Of a stretch of DNA of 37,867 nucleotides, positions 9,688 to 19,825 are shown piece after piece; positions within the stretch are counted from its first letter, which is position 1, and the number at the start of each line of letters is the position of its first letter. The notes under the pieces were generated by a model, which was not told the origin of the DNA, did no database searches, and saw nothing but the letters and a program-made list of their open reading frames with translations. Position numbers and translations under genes: made by a program. The DNA is from Russula earlei (Eukaryota; Basidiomycota; Agaricomycetes; Russulales; Russulaceae), in NCBI GenBank assembly GCA_025769875.1, contig JAGFNK010000506.1, positions 1-37,867 of the forward strand. The letters run 5' to 3'.

Positions 9688-10923
9688 TGTTACAAACCAA
9701 GGCCAGATCCTGGCCATATATCGTCCTATTTCACTCAAGAGAGACCTCTCTCACTTTGCATTGTCAACACACTTCCATTTCTTGAGCTACTCCTCCTGTG
9801 GTGCAAGATATCGCCATTGCATGTTGAAGCAGATGGGCACAGGTTATGATAACAATGATAAGATCCTTAAGATCTATCACAAGATATTGCAGTATTGTGT
9901 AAGACAAGACTGAAGCGATCTAGCTAATTGAGTGCCTCTTAAATACACAAAAGTGTCTCTAAGCAAAGTAATCATAACTACCAACTTGTATCATAAAGGA
10001 TCAGTCATTAGTAGCTACTGATTGTCATCAATTTACTTATCATTGTAACGTATGCAGATCTCAGCATATGAGCTGAGCCGGTCCACATGATCCAACATGT
10101 CATGCACCTGAGCTAAACCAGTGATGCCTGGTCCATGTAACCGACGTGTCAATGCATCTGAGCTGTGATTACATCACAATGTCCCAGGGTAGTGGTAACA
10201 CACCAAATCAATGATAATCTCAACATTGCAAAGGCACTATGACATGACCAGGCACCCATTTCCCAATCAGGTAATCATTGCGTGGCAGCCACATGGCCAC
10301 TCACCCACCAGGGACCTGAAACAGCAGCATGAACTCCTATAACTCATTGCATAACTCATATGACATCATTTAACTCCAATGACATCATGGCTGACTGAGC
10401 AACTCCACAATGACCTCATGGGCTCACTAAGCACTCCACAGTGACATCATAAAGATGTCATTGCTCCACAATGATCAGTAATATGCTCAGTAAGCCTGAA
10501 ATCTGACATGAGCGAGTTTATGCCCCTGTAGTCCTATTGGATGGTACCAAGGAGCCTAGAATAGTTCCAGCTCTTTGTAATTGACCCTGTACACAGTATA
10601 TGAGCCCCAATGTAGCATGGTGGTCATCAGACTGTCCATTTGTGATACTCTCATCTTCCTGGGTACTCCCCTGCAACCACTCAGTTCAAAGTCTTCCCTC
10701 ACCCTCAAGGTACTCTTCAATGACCATCTTGTCTAAAGCCCCTCACTACACTGGCCTCTACTGTTTGCCTCTGTCTCTTGCAACATCTACCAGTACCCCT
10801 TTGGTACCTCCTTGTTGTTTGGCTCATCCTCCTGTTCAACGCCATTTATGCTGCATACCATCTGTTCCAACCCTTGCCCACCTGCTCCTGAGTCCTTAGT
10901 GATCAGCAGTACATGTCATGACA
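9688..10923 (+). mobile_element. Family A solo LTR with a nested insertion
   Basis: It runs from TGTTACAAACC to ATGTCATGACA and is bounded by a perfect 5-bp duplication GTCCC (9683-9687 and 10924-10928). It aligns with 4461-5288 throughout, apart from an extra 409 bp (a 404-bp LTR plus its duplication). There is no internal element sequence, so it is a solo LTR left by recombination. It is more diverged from the other two A copies than they are from each other. Confidence 0.9.
9822..10225. mobile_element. 404-bp solo LTR inside the family A solo LTR
   Basis: It begins TGTTGAAGCAGATGG and ends AATCTCAACA, with a 5-bp duplication TTGCA on each side (9817-9821 and 10226-10230). Both flanks are continuous family A LTR sequence. 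No coding frame exists. The start resembles that of the LTR at 7392 (TGTTGAAGC), hinting at a related Copia-like family. Confidence 0.85.
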
Positions 10924-11287
10924 GTCCCCTTGTGATCATTCTGGCCTCTTACCTGCATAATTGCTCAACACTACCAGTAACCATACCTCTTTGGTACTTG
11001 GTACTGCTCTGGACCTTACTTCTTGCCCACACTGTCTTGGACATCTATCAATTTGTCTTTGAACTTATCCCTTGCTCTTGAACTAGATTGTTCAACAGTG
11101 AGTCTTGACATTTATGATGCTGAATATGCACTAGACAGTGAACACATGGACACTAGAGGCCCTTACTCATCATCTAAGGCCTCCTTACTCAGTAGCTTAC
11201 TGAGCATGATGGAGCATGCTCACTAAGCATTCCCCAATGTCTTACTCATCTCTTATTGTGCTTGATAACAAGGTTATGACTTGTTCT

Positions 11288-11812
11288 TGTTGTGATTCCC
11301 GACTGTGGGTGAGCTCGATCGTGAGCACACGAAGCCGAGTGAGGGATCCCCTCACTCGGGACATATACCCAGGACTGTCCTTAGCATCTCCGAGTTGAAC
11401 TAGTTATTTACACTCAGTTCGTACCTAGTCTAGTTAATTGACATAGACGCTGATTGGGTCGACTGATGTTCCATCATTTGGATACCATTCGCTTACCTCC
11501 TGCCTACTTAAGTGAGTAGATAGTTTACCCTTGCTCCTCAGTGATCGTTCATGCGTGCGAGTCACTGAGGTGTGTTCCCACTTACTTATCGTTCCTTACA
11601 TTCCATAAAGCTCATACTTGAATAGTACAGTCGTTACATTATTCAGGTAAATATATATCCATAGTGATCGCTCATGTGCGCGAGTCACTGAGTACAGTCG
11701 TTACATTATTCAGCAATTCTCATGTGTGCGAACGTGCAGGTCTCCTTCAACACTGCATACACTCACCCAAAACAACCCTTCCATACCCCCAATAAACTGT
11801 TTAGTTTCTACA
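11288..11812 (+). repeat. 5' LTR of the Copia element, 525 bp
   Basis: It pairs with 16270-16775. It carries two copies of an imperfect hairpin of the form CTCAGTGA...TCACTGAG, near 11537-11570 and 11660-11694, separated by a repeated AGTACAGTCGTTACATTATTC. The 3' LTR has lost part of this repeated segment, which explains its 19-bp shorter length. Confidence 0.93.
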
Positions 11813-11824
11813 GGTTATGGGCCC
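11813..11824 (+). promoter_or_regulatory. Primer-binding site, half initiator-tRNA(Met) type, containing the gag ATG
   Basis: GGTTATGGGCCC follows the 5' LTR without a gap. It is complementary to the anticodon stem-loop region of initiator tRNA-Met, not to a tRNA 3' end, as in the Drosophila copia type of priming where a cleaved tRNA half is used. The ATG at 11817, the first codon of the gag frame, lies inside this site. Assignment rests on remembered tRNA sequence, not on a search. Confidence 0.65.
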
Positions 11825-12661
11825 TGAACCTCAATCTGCTTCAACGTCTTCTGCTGCCTCCACGGTGCCAACACCCACCCCCGGAACTTTTGATCAGCTG
11901 CCAGCAGTTATTCCTCACCTTGAGTTGAATGGATCAAACTGGGCTGTCTTCACCATGCAGTTCCATCAAGCCATGGAAGCCATGGACCGGTGGGGGTACT
12001 ATGATGGAACAAGCCTGTGACCTGCCCCAGCCAAACCTGAGACCCCGACTGTGGACAAGGACTTGGCCATGAAGGCTTGGGACCGCAATGACTGTATAGG
12101 GTGCTTCCTGCTCTGTCAACGTTTGCCTGACCCAGTTGCAGTACGTTTAGCAAATCTCCCTACAGCACAGCAGTGTTGGGAAAAGGTCTCTCAGGAGTAT
12201 CAAGTGAAGAGTGAATATGCACAAAGTGATCGCCTCCAGGCGTTCTTGGACAGTCGCTGCGCTAAAGGCGCGGACGTCCGAACCTTCCTTCAGGACCTCC
12301 GCTTCAAGCGTGAAGAGCTCAGTGCATCCGGGGTCACCATTTCCGACACTGAATACCAACGCACCGTCCTCCGCAGTATCCTGACGAGTTGGCGTGCTTC
12401 ACGTCGGGACTAATGACAGTGGCCCGACTCACTAACAGCACCAGCAAGGTGCCCATGGACTCCCTCATCGACTCCATCTGCGAGGAGGCAGACAGAATAA
12501 AGACCCGCCGTGGGCGCAGTCACCAAGGCCAAAGCTCAGGCAAAAAGGACCAGCAACCGGACGAAGCTCTCGCTGCTCACGGGTCTGACAGCGCCAAGAA
12601 GAAGCGCCACAAAGGGAAAAGCCACAATTGTGGAAAGCAGGGACACTGGGCGCGCGAGTGA
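11817..12661 (+). pseudogene. Copia gag, disrupted
   Basis: The frame starts at the ATG inside the primer-binding site. It shows the Copia-type gag fold (LNGSNWAVFTMQFHQAM near 11926-11976; YQVKSEYAQSDRLQAFLD; DVRTFLQDLRFKREEL). A TGA at 12018-12020 interrupts it where a tryptophan-like position is expected. A frameshift near 12385 moves the reading into the next frame (ELACFTSGLMTVARLTN), which is followed by a Lys-rich stretch and the nucleocapsid knuckle at about 12622-12661. The knuckle is broken at both ends: the first cysteine is serine (KSHNCGKQGHWARE), and the last cysteine codon is a TGA at 12659-12661. No functional capsid can be made. Confidence 0.88.
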
Positions 12662-15600
12662 CGCTCCCCAAAGAAGGGGGAGAACACGGCAGCACAGCCC
12701 GCATCCACATCCACCAGCACCCCAGCACCCACTCGATCAGAGACCAGGCCTGTAGGGTCAGCAAATGCCATCATCAATGAGACAGTCGAAGCAGACGGGT
12801 TTTGGCTGGCCAAGGAGGCAGAGGGCAGTGCACACACCTCCGGCGCTGACCTGGACCCCTCTTTCGGCAGAGCAAACAACACGAAGCACGCACATGACAT
12901 GGAGGAGATGGCCGCAGCGTCAACCAGGCAATCCGCTCAGGGAGGCGAAGTCTGCGTTGAACTCTACGACTCCGGAGCGACGAAACACATCAGCCCCTAC
13001 AAGGAGGACTTTACTGAATATCGACCCCTGTCCCCTCCCATAACTCTTATCACCACAAATCAGGAGCAGTTCAAAGCAATCAGCATAGGATCGCTCACTG
13101 TGCCAGTACCTAATGCAGGAGGACGGGGCACGCTGAGGCTCCATGGAGTCCTACACGCCCCACGGGTCACCTACACACTCATCTCATTAGGAGAACTGGA
13201 CAGTGAAGGCTATCGTATGGAATTGCGCGATGGGCATTTGAGCATTGCCACCCTGGAAGGCGAGCATGTGGCACACATACCACGCAGCGCGCATGGATTA
13301 TATCGCATTGAGCAGCGCACAGAGTACGCCCATGCAATCGAGCTCTCACTGATGGAGCTACACAGACACCTAGGGCACATTGCCCCCTCCAGTGCGCACA
13401 AATTAATCCAAACCGGTGCTGTCAGAGGCATTATCGTCGACCCCCGCATCAAAGGAAAGCAATTGCGATGCGTGCATATACGTGCGTGCTACTCGCCTCC
13501 CTATTCTGAAAGTGCGTCGGAGCCCGCCTGCCCAACACTTCAGTGAAGAGATACACAGCGACTTGTGGGGGCCCACATCCATTGCAACACATCAAGGGCG
13601 CAAGCACTTTATCTCATTCACAGACAGTGCAACACGCTACACTATTGCCTTCCTGCTCACAAAGAAATCGGAGGCACTTGAGAAGTATAAGGCCTTTGAA
13701 GCCTGGGCGATCTCTCAGGGGCATTGCAAAGCCATCAAAGTACTTCGCTCCGATCACGGAGGCAAATACCTGAGTGGCCCCTTTGACAAACACCTGGCCG
13801 CAGCCGGCACCGCACGCTGTCTCACCACACATGACACACCGCAGCACAATGGCATCGCAGAGCGCCTTAACCGGACGCTGCTCGAGCGCATGCACGCGCT
13901 CTCATACGGAAGTGGCCTCCCCAAGTCGTTATGGGGCGAGGCGCTGCAGCATGCCATGTGGCTCAAGAACCGAACCGCCACGTGCACATTAGATGGCAAG
14001 ACGCCGTATGAAACCCTACACAAAGAGCCACCAGATCTGTCTGGCCTGCACCAGTGGGGTTGCAGTGTCTGGGTGCACACTGGGAAGAAAGGCTCCAAGT
14101 TGAACCCGAGGGCATGTGAGGGCAAATGGCTTGGTGTTGACACTGACTCACATGCCCACAGGGTATACTGCCCAACAGTCAGCATTGAGCGGGACATGTA
14201 TTTCACATCGAACGCGCCGCTCGAGGGGGAGCAGCCCATCGCAGTACCGACCGCGGAAAGCAAGCGGCCCGCTGATGAGTCAGACCTACACGAGGTGCCC
14301 GAGTCACCTACCCACTCTGACCACGACTTGGAAGTGGACCCAGCCCACTCTAATACACCCCTTGTACCTGAAACGCCTGACGCACCACAAGTACCAGATC
14401 AGTATCCTCCCTCAGAAGAAGAAGTCGAGACCACCCTCAACAACGCCCCTCGGTGTTCCACCCAACTACGCAAGCCCTCGCGCATCGTGCGTGACCTCCA
14501 AGCAGGCGAGGGCATCACTTCCCCACACCAGAGCACCCCGCACATCCCACGTGGCATCCATTTGCCCAGACCCCTCGACGTGGAGGAAGCAGGGGGAGCA
14601 TGGTCCATCGACGATGGCCTGCCCACACTCCTCAAGGACCACATTGGCCTCAAGCTCACATTCACAACCACAACAGCCAACGCCAAAGCACTCGAGCCAC
14701 ACTCACTTGCTGAAGCCAAACACAGACCAGACTGGCCTCTCTGGGAGAAGGCCATTGAGGAAGAGCTCACAACGCTCAAAACCATGGGCACCTGGCGCCT
14801 TGAAGAACCACCAGCCAGAGTAAACATTATCGGCTCCAAATGGGTTTTCAAAGCCAAAAAGAACGCAGTAGGCAACATCGCGCGCTACAAGGCGCACCTC
14901 GTTGCCCAAGGTTTCAGTCAGATAGGTGGTGTCGACTATGACAACACATACGCCCCGGTAGCACACCTTGCATCATCGTGCACCATCATTGCTATGGCAA
15001 ATCATCTTCAGCTGGAACTCCATCAGATCGACATCAAAGGTGCCTACCTAAATGGTGTGCTCAACAACAATGAAGTGCTGTTCATGCAGCATCCTCCGGG
15101 GTACTGAGACCCGAAGGCGGGCATGTGAGTGCTACACCTCGTGAAAACACTTTACGGACTGAAACAGTCCGGCAGGAGATGGTACCAAAAACTCTCCTCC
15201 ATATTCACATCCCTACAGTTCAGACAGTGCTCTGTCGATCAAGCCGTCTTCTTCAAGTCCAGAGGTCACGTGCATGACATTATAGTTGTTGCTGTGCACA
15301 TCGACAATTGCACAATTGCAGCGAGCAACATGCGACTCATGAACAACCTCAAGGCCAGACTACGCAAGCACGTCGAGGTCACGGACCTCGGTGAGTTCCA
15401 CTGGATGCTCAGCATCGAGGTCCAGCGTGACCGCGCGGGCGGCACTATTCACCTCTCCCAGCAGGCGTACATCAACGCCATTCTCCGCCATTACCACTTG
15501 GATGAGCTCAAACCACTTTCCACACCCATGGATATCCAGGTGCGCCTCACCAGTGAGCAGTCCCCCTCCAGCGCAGCTGAATATGCCACCATGCACAACG

Positions 15601-16277
15601 TGCCATACCGAGAGGCCATCGGTGCCCTCAATTGGGCTGCACTTTCAACGCACCCGGACATCACATTTGCCATCGCGACTGTCACACGTTTTGCCTCAAA
15701 CCCAGGACCAGCACACTGGCAGGCCGTCAAGCGTATCTTCCACTACCTGGCCGGCACACGCGACCTTTGGCTCACCTACAGTGAAACCAGGCACATCCTC
15801 ATAGGCTACGCAGATGCTGATGGCAGCATGGCCGAGGATCGGTGCGCCATCTCAGGCCATGCCTTCCTCCATGACGGCGGCGCCGTTTCGTGGTCCTCAA
15901 AGCGCCAGGAGATCATTTTGCTCTTGACCACAGAGAGTGAATACATCGCAGCCACCCACAGAATGAAGGAAGCACTCTGGCTGCACAGTCTTCTATCAGA
16001 AGTCTTCAGGCCTCTCTCCGACCCTACCACCCTTTTCTCTGACAATCAATCTGCCATTGCACTCGCACGCGATCACCAGTACCATGCCCGGACCAAACAC
16101 ATTGACGTCCGCTACCACTGGATTCGATGGGTCATCGAGCAGGGGTCCACACAACTTGTATATTGTCCGACAGATGATATGCTCGCTGATGCCCTCACCA
16201 AGGCACTTCCCTCAGTGAAGGTCAAGCACTTTGTGTCAGGACTCGGCCTGTTCACAAAGCGAGGGGGAGTGTTGTGA
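12662..16277 (+). pseudogene. Copia pol: protease, integrase, reverse transcriptase, RNase H, inactivated
   Basis: Protease has an intact active-site triad (LYDSGATKHI, about 12962-12991). A pre-integrase zinc region (LHRHLGHI) is followed by a frameshift near 13440, just before the CDAC ligands. Integrase keeps D, D, E (HSDLWGP, LRSDHGGKY, NGIAERLNRT). RT begins WVFKAKK and keeps DIKGAYLNG with its aspartate, then meets stops at 15105 and about 15126 before LVKTLYGLKQS. The second RT motif, normally Y-V-D-D, reads H-I-D-N (about 15298-15309), so a metal-binding aspartate is lost. RNase H keeps YADADGS, TTESEYIA, SDNQSA and IDVRYHWIR. The stop at 16275-16277 lies 8 bp inside the 3' LTR. Confidence 0.93.
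16257..16269 (+). other. Copia polypurine tract
   Basis: The run AAGCGAGGGGGAG directly precedes the 3' LTR start TGTTGTGATTCC. It is still translated as part of pol, since the stop codon comes a few bases later in the LTR. Confidence 0.75.
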
Positions 16278-16775
16278 TTCCTGACCATGGGTGAGCTCGA
16301 TCATGAGCACACAAAGCCGAGTGAGGGATCCCCTCACTTGGGACATATACCCAGGACTGTCCTTAGCATCTCTGAGTTGAACTAGTTATTTACACTCAGT
16401 TTGTACCTAGTCTAGTTAATTGACGTAGACACTGATTGGGTCGACTGACGTTCCGTCATTTGGATACCATTTGCTTACCTCCTGCCTACTTAAATGAGTA
16501 GATAGTTTACCCTTGCTCCTCAGTGATTGCTCATGCGCGCGAGTCACTGAGGTGTGTTCCCACTTACTTATCGTTCCTTACGTTCCATAAAGCTCATACT
16601 TGAATAGTACAGTTGTTACATTATTCAGATATATATTCGCACACGAGTCACTGAGTACAGTCATTACATTATTCAGCGATTCTCATGTGTGCGAATGTGC
16701 AGGTCTCCTTCGACACTGCATACACTCACCCAAAACAACCCTTCCATACCCCCAATAAACTGTTTAGTTGCTACA
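16270..16775 (+). repeat. 3' LTR of the Copia element, 506 bp
   Basis: It aligns with 11288-11812, differing by a short deletion in the repeated hairpin segment and by substitutions that are nearly all C/T or G/A at CpG positions. It is followed by GTTCT, the right copy of the target duplication. Confidence 0.93.
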
Positions 16776-17049
16776 GTTCTCTATTTAGCAGTTCCCTTGT
16801 AGTATATAAGCACTCAATAAAGTAGCAGACAGTCTTCAGACTGTCCATTTGATTTGTGGCACTCTATTACTGAGGGTACTCCTTTGTGACCACCCTATCT
16901 AGTACACCCTGGCCCTCTCCTTCCATGATCACCTCTCACAGCTAATACCAGTACCTCTCTGGTATTTGCTATTGTGTGGACTGTACTCTTTGCCAACTTT
17001 GTTCTCAAACTCAGTCAACTCATCTCTGAGCAATAGTGAGTTCCTGACA

Positions 17050-17588
17050 TTTGGCAGAGATACTGACACAGCAAGCTTATTTTTCATCTTAAGGGTCCAA
17101 CTCTTTTTATGCTCTGCATTGCTTTGAATCTTCAGGAAGACCTTCCTGTAGTCAGGATGCTCCTCAAACACTGCCTCACACTGGCACAACATCCAGAGGT
17201 AGTCATTCTTCATGGCTGTGTTGCTTGGTTGCAACTTAGTTCCTGGGGCAGGACCACAGGAAAGAGACCTTTGCTTGATAACAGCACTATTGGTGATTTT
17301 GGTGATTAGTGAGTGGCTGAGCTCATTCATCCACCTGTTAGGGTCAGTAAAGCCTGAGCTTAAACTGTGACATAAGGAAGGTACACACTCAATTCTGTGC
17401 TCATCATCATCTACAGGACTGGCCAGTGTTGTCTTTCTCTGGGAATTCTTTTGTGGTGGAGGGACACCTTTGTCAGGCTTCTTTGGGGCAGTTTGAGTGC
17501 ATGTGCCAGGAGGGTTCTCTAGAGGCTGGGGTAGCTGTCTGGGCCATGTATAATGGCTTTTTGGTCTGTGTAAGATGTTCAAGTTCAA
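17050..17588 (-). pseudogene. Unrecognised ORF truncated by the family B LTR
   Basis: On the minus strand an ATG at 17588 opens a frame that runs to 16929, but the last 40 or so codons lie inside the family B LTR, so only about 180 codons are genuine. The sequence is Pro/Lys-rich at the N-terminus (PPGTCTQTAPKKPDKG) and then more ordered (NRWMNELSHSLITKITNS; YLWMLCQCEAVFEEHPDYR). The last block looks like a conserved helical segment. I do not recognise a family. It may be a host gene or a transposon ORF whose 3' end was cut off by the LTR. No intron is obvious. Confidence 0.4.
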
Positions 17589-18270
17589 ATGACAAGTAGG
17601 ATGACAGGGTGCAGGGGTAACTGGCTTTAGAAAATTATCATAAAACTACTACATATAAAAAGTACAAGGTTGAATAACTGTGCCCAATAATCACAGCAAG
17701 AATTGTCAAATTGCCCCCGGAGGCGATTCGACGATTCGACGAAAAATTGCGATTATCCAAGCTCAAAAAACGCCAAATAATAATTGTCCAAAAATCGCCT
17801 ACATTGACCGCTATTAATGCCTTGCTCGCCTCTACTCGCTCGTGATTTGCCTCACTCGCGCGCTCTCCGGAAGGGGGTGATCACAACGCTATGATAGAAC
17901 GCTGATCGACTGATTCTTTCTGGCATGTCAGTAAAGTACATCGAGATTCAAAATCGGAAGGTAAATCGATACGCGATCACGAATACGGGCGACAGCGAGT
18001 GCACAGAACAACGCGGCGAGGGGATGAGGAGGGTTAAAACAACATGTTGATGTAAAGTATTATAGACCGGAGCGGAGCGACGGGCACCGTAACCGGGACA
18101 GGGTGTCGTTTACCAAACTTTCATGCGTCCGTTAAAGTCCAGGAATAGAGGCTCGACCATACTACAGCACACTTCATCAAGGCAGCTTCAGTAAAGTGAT
18201 GTTATCCAAAGTGATGAATACTTTTATCAACGTACAATGTTAGCTAATATGTTAGAATTATTCTGATACC
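17589..18270. other. Intergenic stretch downstream of the lipase
   Basis: No coding frame is supported. A short tandem GATTCGACGATTCGACGA lies near 17724-17741 in an AT-rich context, followed by a CT-rich stretch with several CTCGC repeats (17820-17870). The last part (18040-18270) should contain the 3' untranslated region and polyadenylation signals of the minus-strand lipase gene. It marks the border between the transposon-rich left part and the gene-bearing right part. Confidence 0.4.
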
Positions 18271-19825
18271 TTATGCGTCGGCGGACGTTGCATAGCCAGA
18301 TGCACTGCCATTCTCCCATCCATCGACGTGCTCAGAACCAAATGCCGCGTCCGGATGTAGACTGGCTTTGAGCCCAAACTCGAAGGGGATGTCCTTTGTC
18401 ACCTCTGGCTTCTCACAATGGTGTTGTAGAGCGCGTGCGACCTGCGGAATCACGTCCACATGGACGTTCTTGCCCCACAGTACGTCGAGATGTTCGTATC
18501 CCTTCAAGCGGCGAATGTCAAGACGATGCTCGGGCAACTCAAGGCGCATGGCATCAATGTCGACAAGTGAATCGACATCGCCATAGAGAAGTACGATGCT
18601 CGTCGCAATGTTGCGTGTAGGGAACTTGGCCGGGCGATACCCAGGCCGGGGGCTGTGTTTGCTGGGACGAAGGGCGGGTGTATAGAGGTCATCGTCATAC
18701 ATGACGAAGCGCCCGGAGCGCATAATTTGAAACCAGTGCACAACAGACTTTGTGCTTGCAAACGAATAGAGGTGGGAATAAGCCGCAAGTTTCTGCGTGG
18801 ACGTGATGTTATGGGAGTGCCACGAGAAGAGGAAGACGAGAGAAGCGTCAATAAGGCAAGAAAAAATGGGCGGATAGAGAATGGATTGCCACAAGAGGGC
18901 AGAGGAGAGGATGGCACGACGACCAAAGATGAGGAAGAGGAGGGTAGGTCTGTCATTGAGAGCACAAGGATAAACGAGGTGTCTAGCGGAAAGATAGGGG
19001 GATGGGGGGAACTCACGAGGTTTTCATGAGGCCGTCAACGAGAGGGGCGGAAAGTCCCTTTGGACGCATTGCAGGTGCAAGAGCAATAAATACATTGACC
19101 TTTTGATTCAGCTGAGGGTGAATGCTCAGAGCGGCGAACGCTTGAGCAGTCCCCTGACTGAAGCCAACATAACCGAGACTCTGCGCACCAGTAATCTGGA
19201 GGATATATTCGATTGAGTCCGGGATATCGTGCCACGCAAAGTCATCAATGGAGAAGTCCCAAAACTTGATCGAGGTGGGGTCGTGATGGATTGATTTCTT
19301 GGAGTACTTGTTGCCGCGATTGTTGCCGAGCCATACGTCATAACCCAACTCTGCAAGGACAAAGGGGACCGAACGGTCTGGGCTTGTGAGACAAACCCAG
19401 ACCTCAGAGTTCATGAGAAGGCCGTGGTGTAGGTAGACGACTGGTTTGCCTGAGGATGCGCCAGGGACGGGGCGAGGGCCACCCTTTGGACCAGGGATGC
19501 GGTGAATTCCAAGCAGATAACCATCTTTGGTGAGAACAACGTGCTCTTCAACGTTGTGGTAGCCAAAAATGGCGCAGAGGTCCTCGAAATCATTCGCTTT
19601 GCGTATGCGATCGGCAAGGCGCCTGGCTTCCGGTTTTGAGTGACTGGCGCCGACGAAGTGAAGGAAAAGAGAGCGAGATTTGAAATAGAACCAGTTGATG
19701 ACGAGTTTAGGGAGAAATAAGATGATGATATGAAGGGCGCCCTCGAGGGTGATAAAGATAAAACTGACAAGGAGGGCGATGTACTCATGAGAGCGCAGAC
19801 GAGAAAGAAAAGGAAGGTCAGCCAT
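18271..19825 (-). CDS. Steryl-ester hydrolase / acid lipase-like alpha/beta hydrolase (Tgl1/Yeh type), 495 aa
   Basis: Two exons, 19825-19017 and 18949-18271, flank a 67-bp intron (19016-18950, GTGAGT...CAG). Together they encode 495 aa and restore a continuous fold: GLMKT joins to PTLLFLIFGRRAIL. An N-terminal hydrophobic segment (residues about 13-45) suggests membrane or lipid-droplet anchoring, as in yeast Tgl1/Yeh. Then come the partial AB-hydrolase lipase region (EEHVVLTKDGYLLGIHRIP), YLHHGLLMNSEVW (oxyanion region) and LGNNRGNKYS. The nucleophile elbow is GFSQG, a variant of the usual GHSQG. The acid is in YGDVDSLVD and the histidine in GYEHLDVLWG. The role inferred from family is hydrolysis of steryl esters or acylglycerols. 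The start ATG at 19825 is 133 bp from the divergent Spa2-like start. It appears intact. Confidence 0.9.

Larger units (their letters stand above)
9397..11110 (+). repeat. Family B LTR copy 1, split by a family A solo LTR
   Basis: Two segments, about 9397-9687 and 10929-11110, join to about 473 bp. They match copy 2 (11118-11287 plus 16776-17049) in AGTGAACACATGG, the repeated TTACTCA motifs, GATAACAAGGTTATGACTTGT, GTATATAAG, and the AGACAGTCTTCAGACTGTCC inverted repeat. It ends in CTTGACA. The start is approximate because no flanking duplication was recognised. Part of its 3' half resembles family A, so A and B are related LTR families. Confidence 0.65.
11288..16775 (+). mobile_element. Full-length but inactive Copia (Ty1) retrotransposon, 5488 bp
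   Basis: The element has two LTRs (525 and 506 bp) that begin TGTTGTGATTCC and end CTACA, a primer-binding site, gag and pol in Copia order (protease, integrase, RT, RNase H), a polypurine tract and the target duplication GTTCT (11283-11287 and 16776-16780). It lies inside a family B LTR, so it is younger than that LTR. Nonsense codons (12018, 12659, 15105, about 15126), frameshifts near 12385 and 13440, and substitutions in catalytic or zinc-binding positions make it non-autonomous. LTR divergence is dominated by CpG transitions. Confidence 0.95.
11118..17049 (+). repeat. Family B LTR copy 2, split by the Copia element
   Basis: The left part (about 11118-11287) and right part (16776-17049) form one LTR of about 440 bp, ending TTCCTGACA. 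The break falls after GACTTGTTCT, and the continuation GTTCTCTATTTAGCAG matches the uninterrupted copy at 9571-9585. Copy 2 starts only about 7 bp after copy 1 ends, an unusual near-tandem arrangement. The exact 5' end is uncertain. Confidence 0.65.

Noticed and set aside
14116..14878. 235-codon plus and 159-codon minus frames inside the Copia element
   Set aside because: Shadows of the integrase-RT linker of pol, which is the frame carrying the domains.
18504..19016. 170-codon minus frame overlapping the lipase intron
   Set aside because: Out-of-frame shadow that reads through the intron and into exon 2; the lipase motifs lie in the other frame.
18655..19029. 124-codon plus-strand frame rich in Glu/Arg
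   Set aside because: Antisense to the lipase intron and exon 2 start; no independent support.
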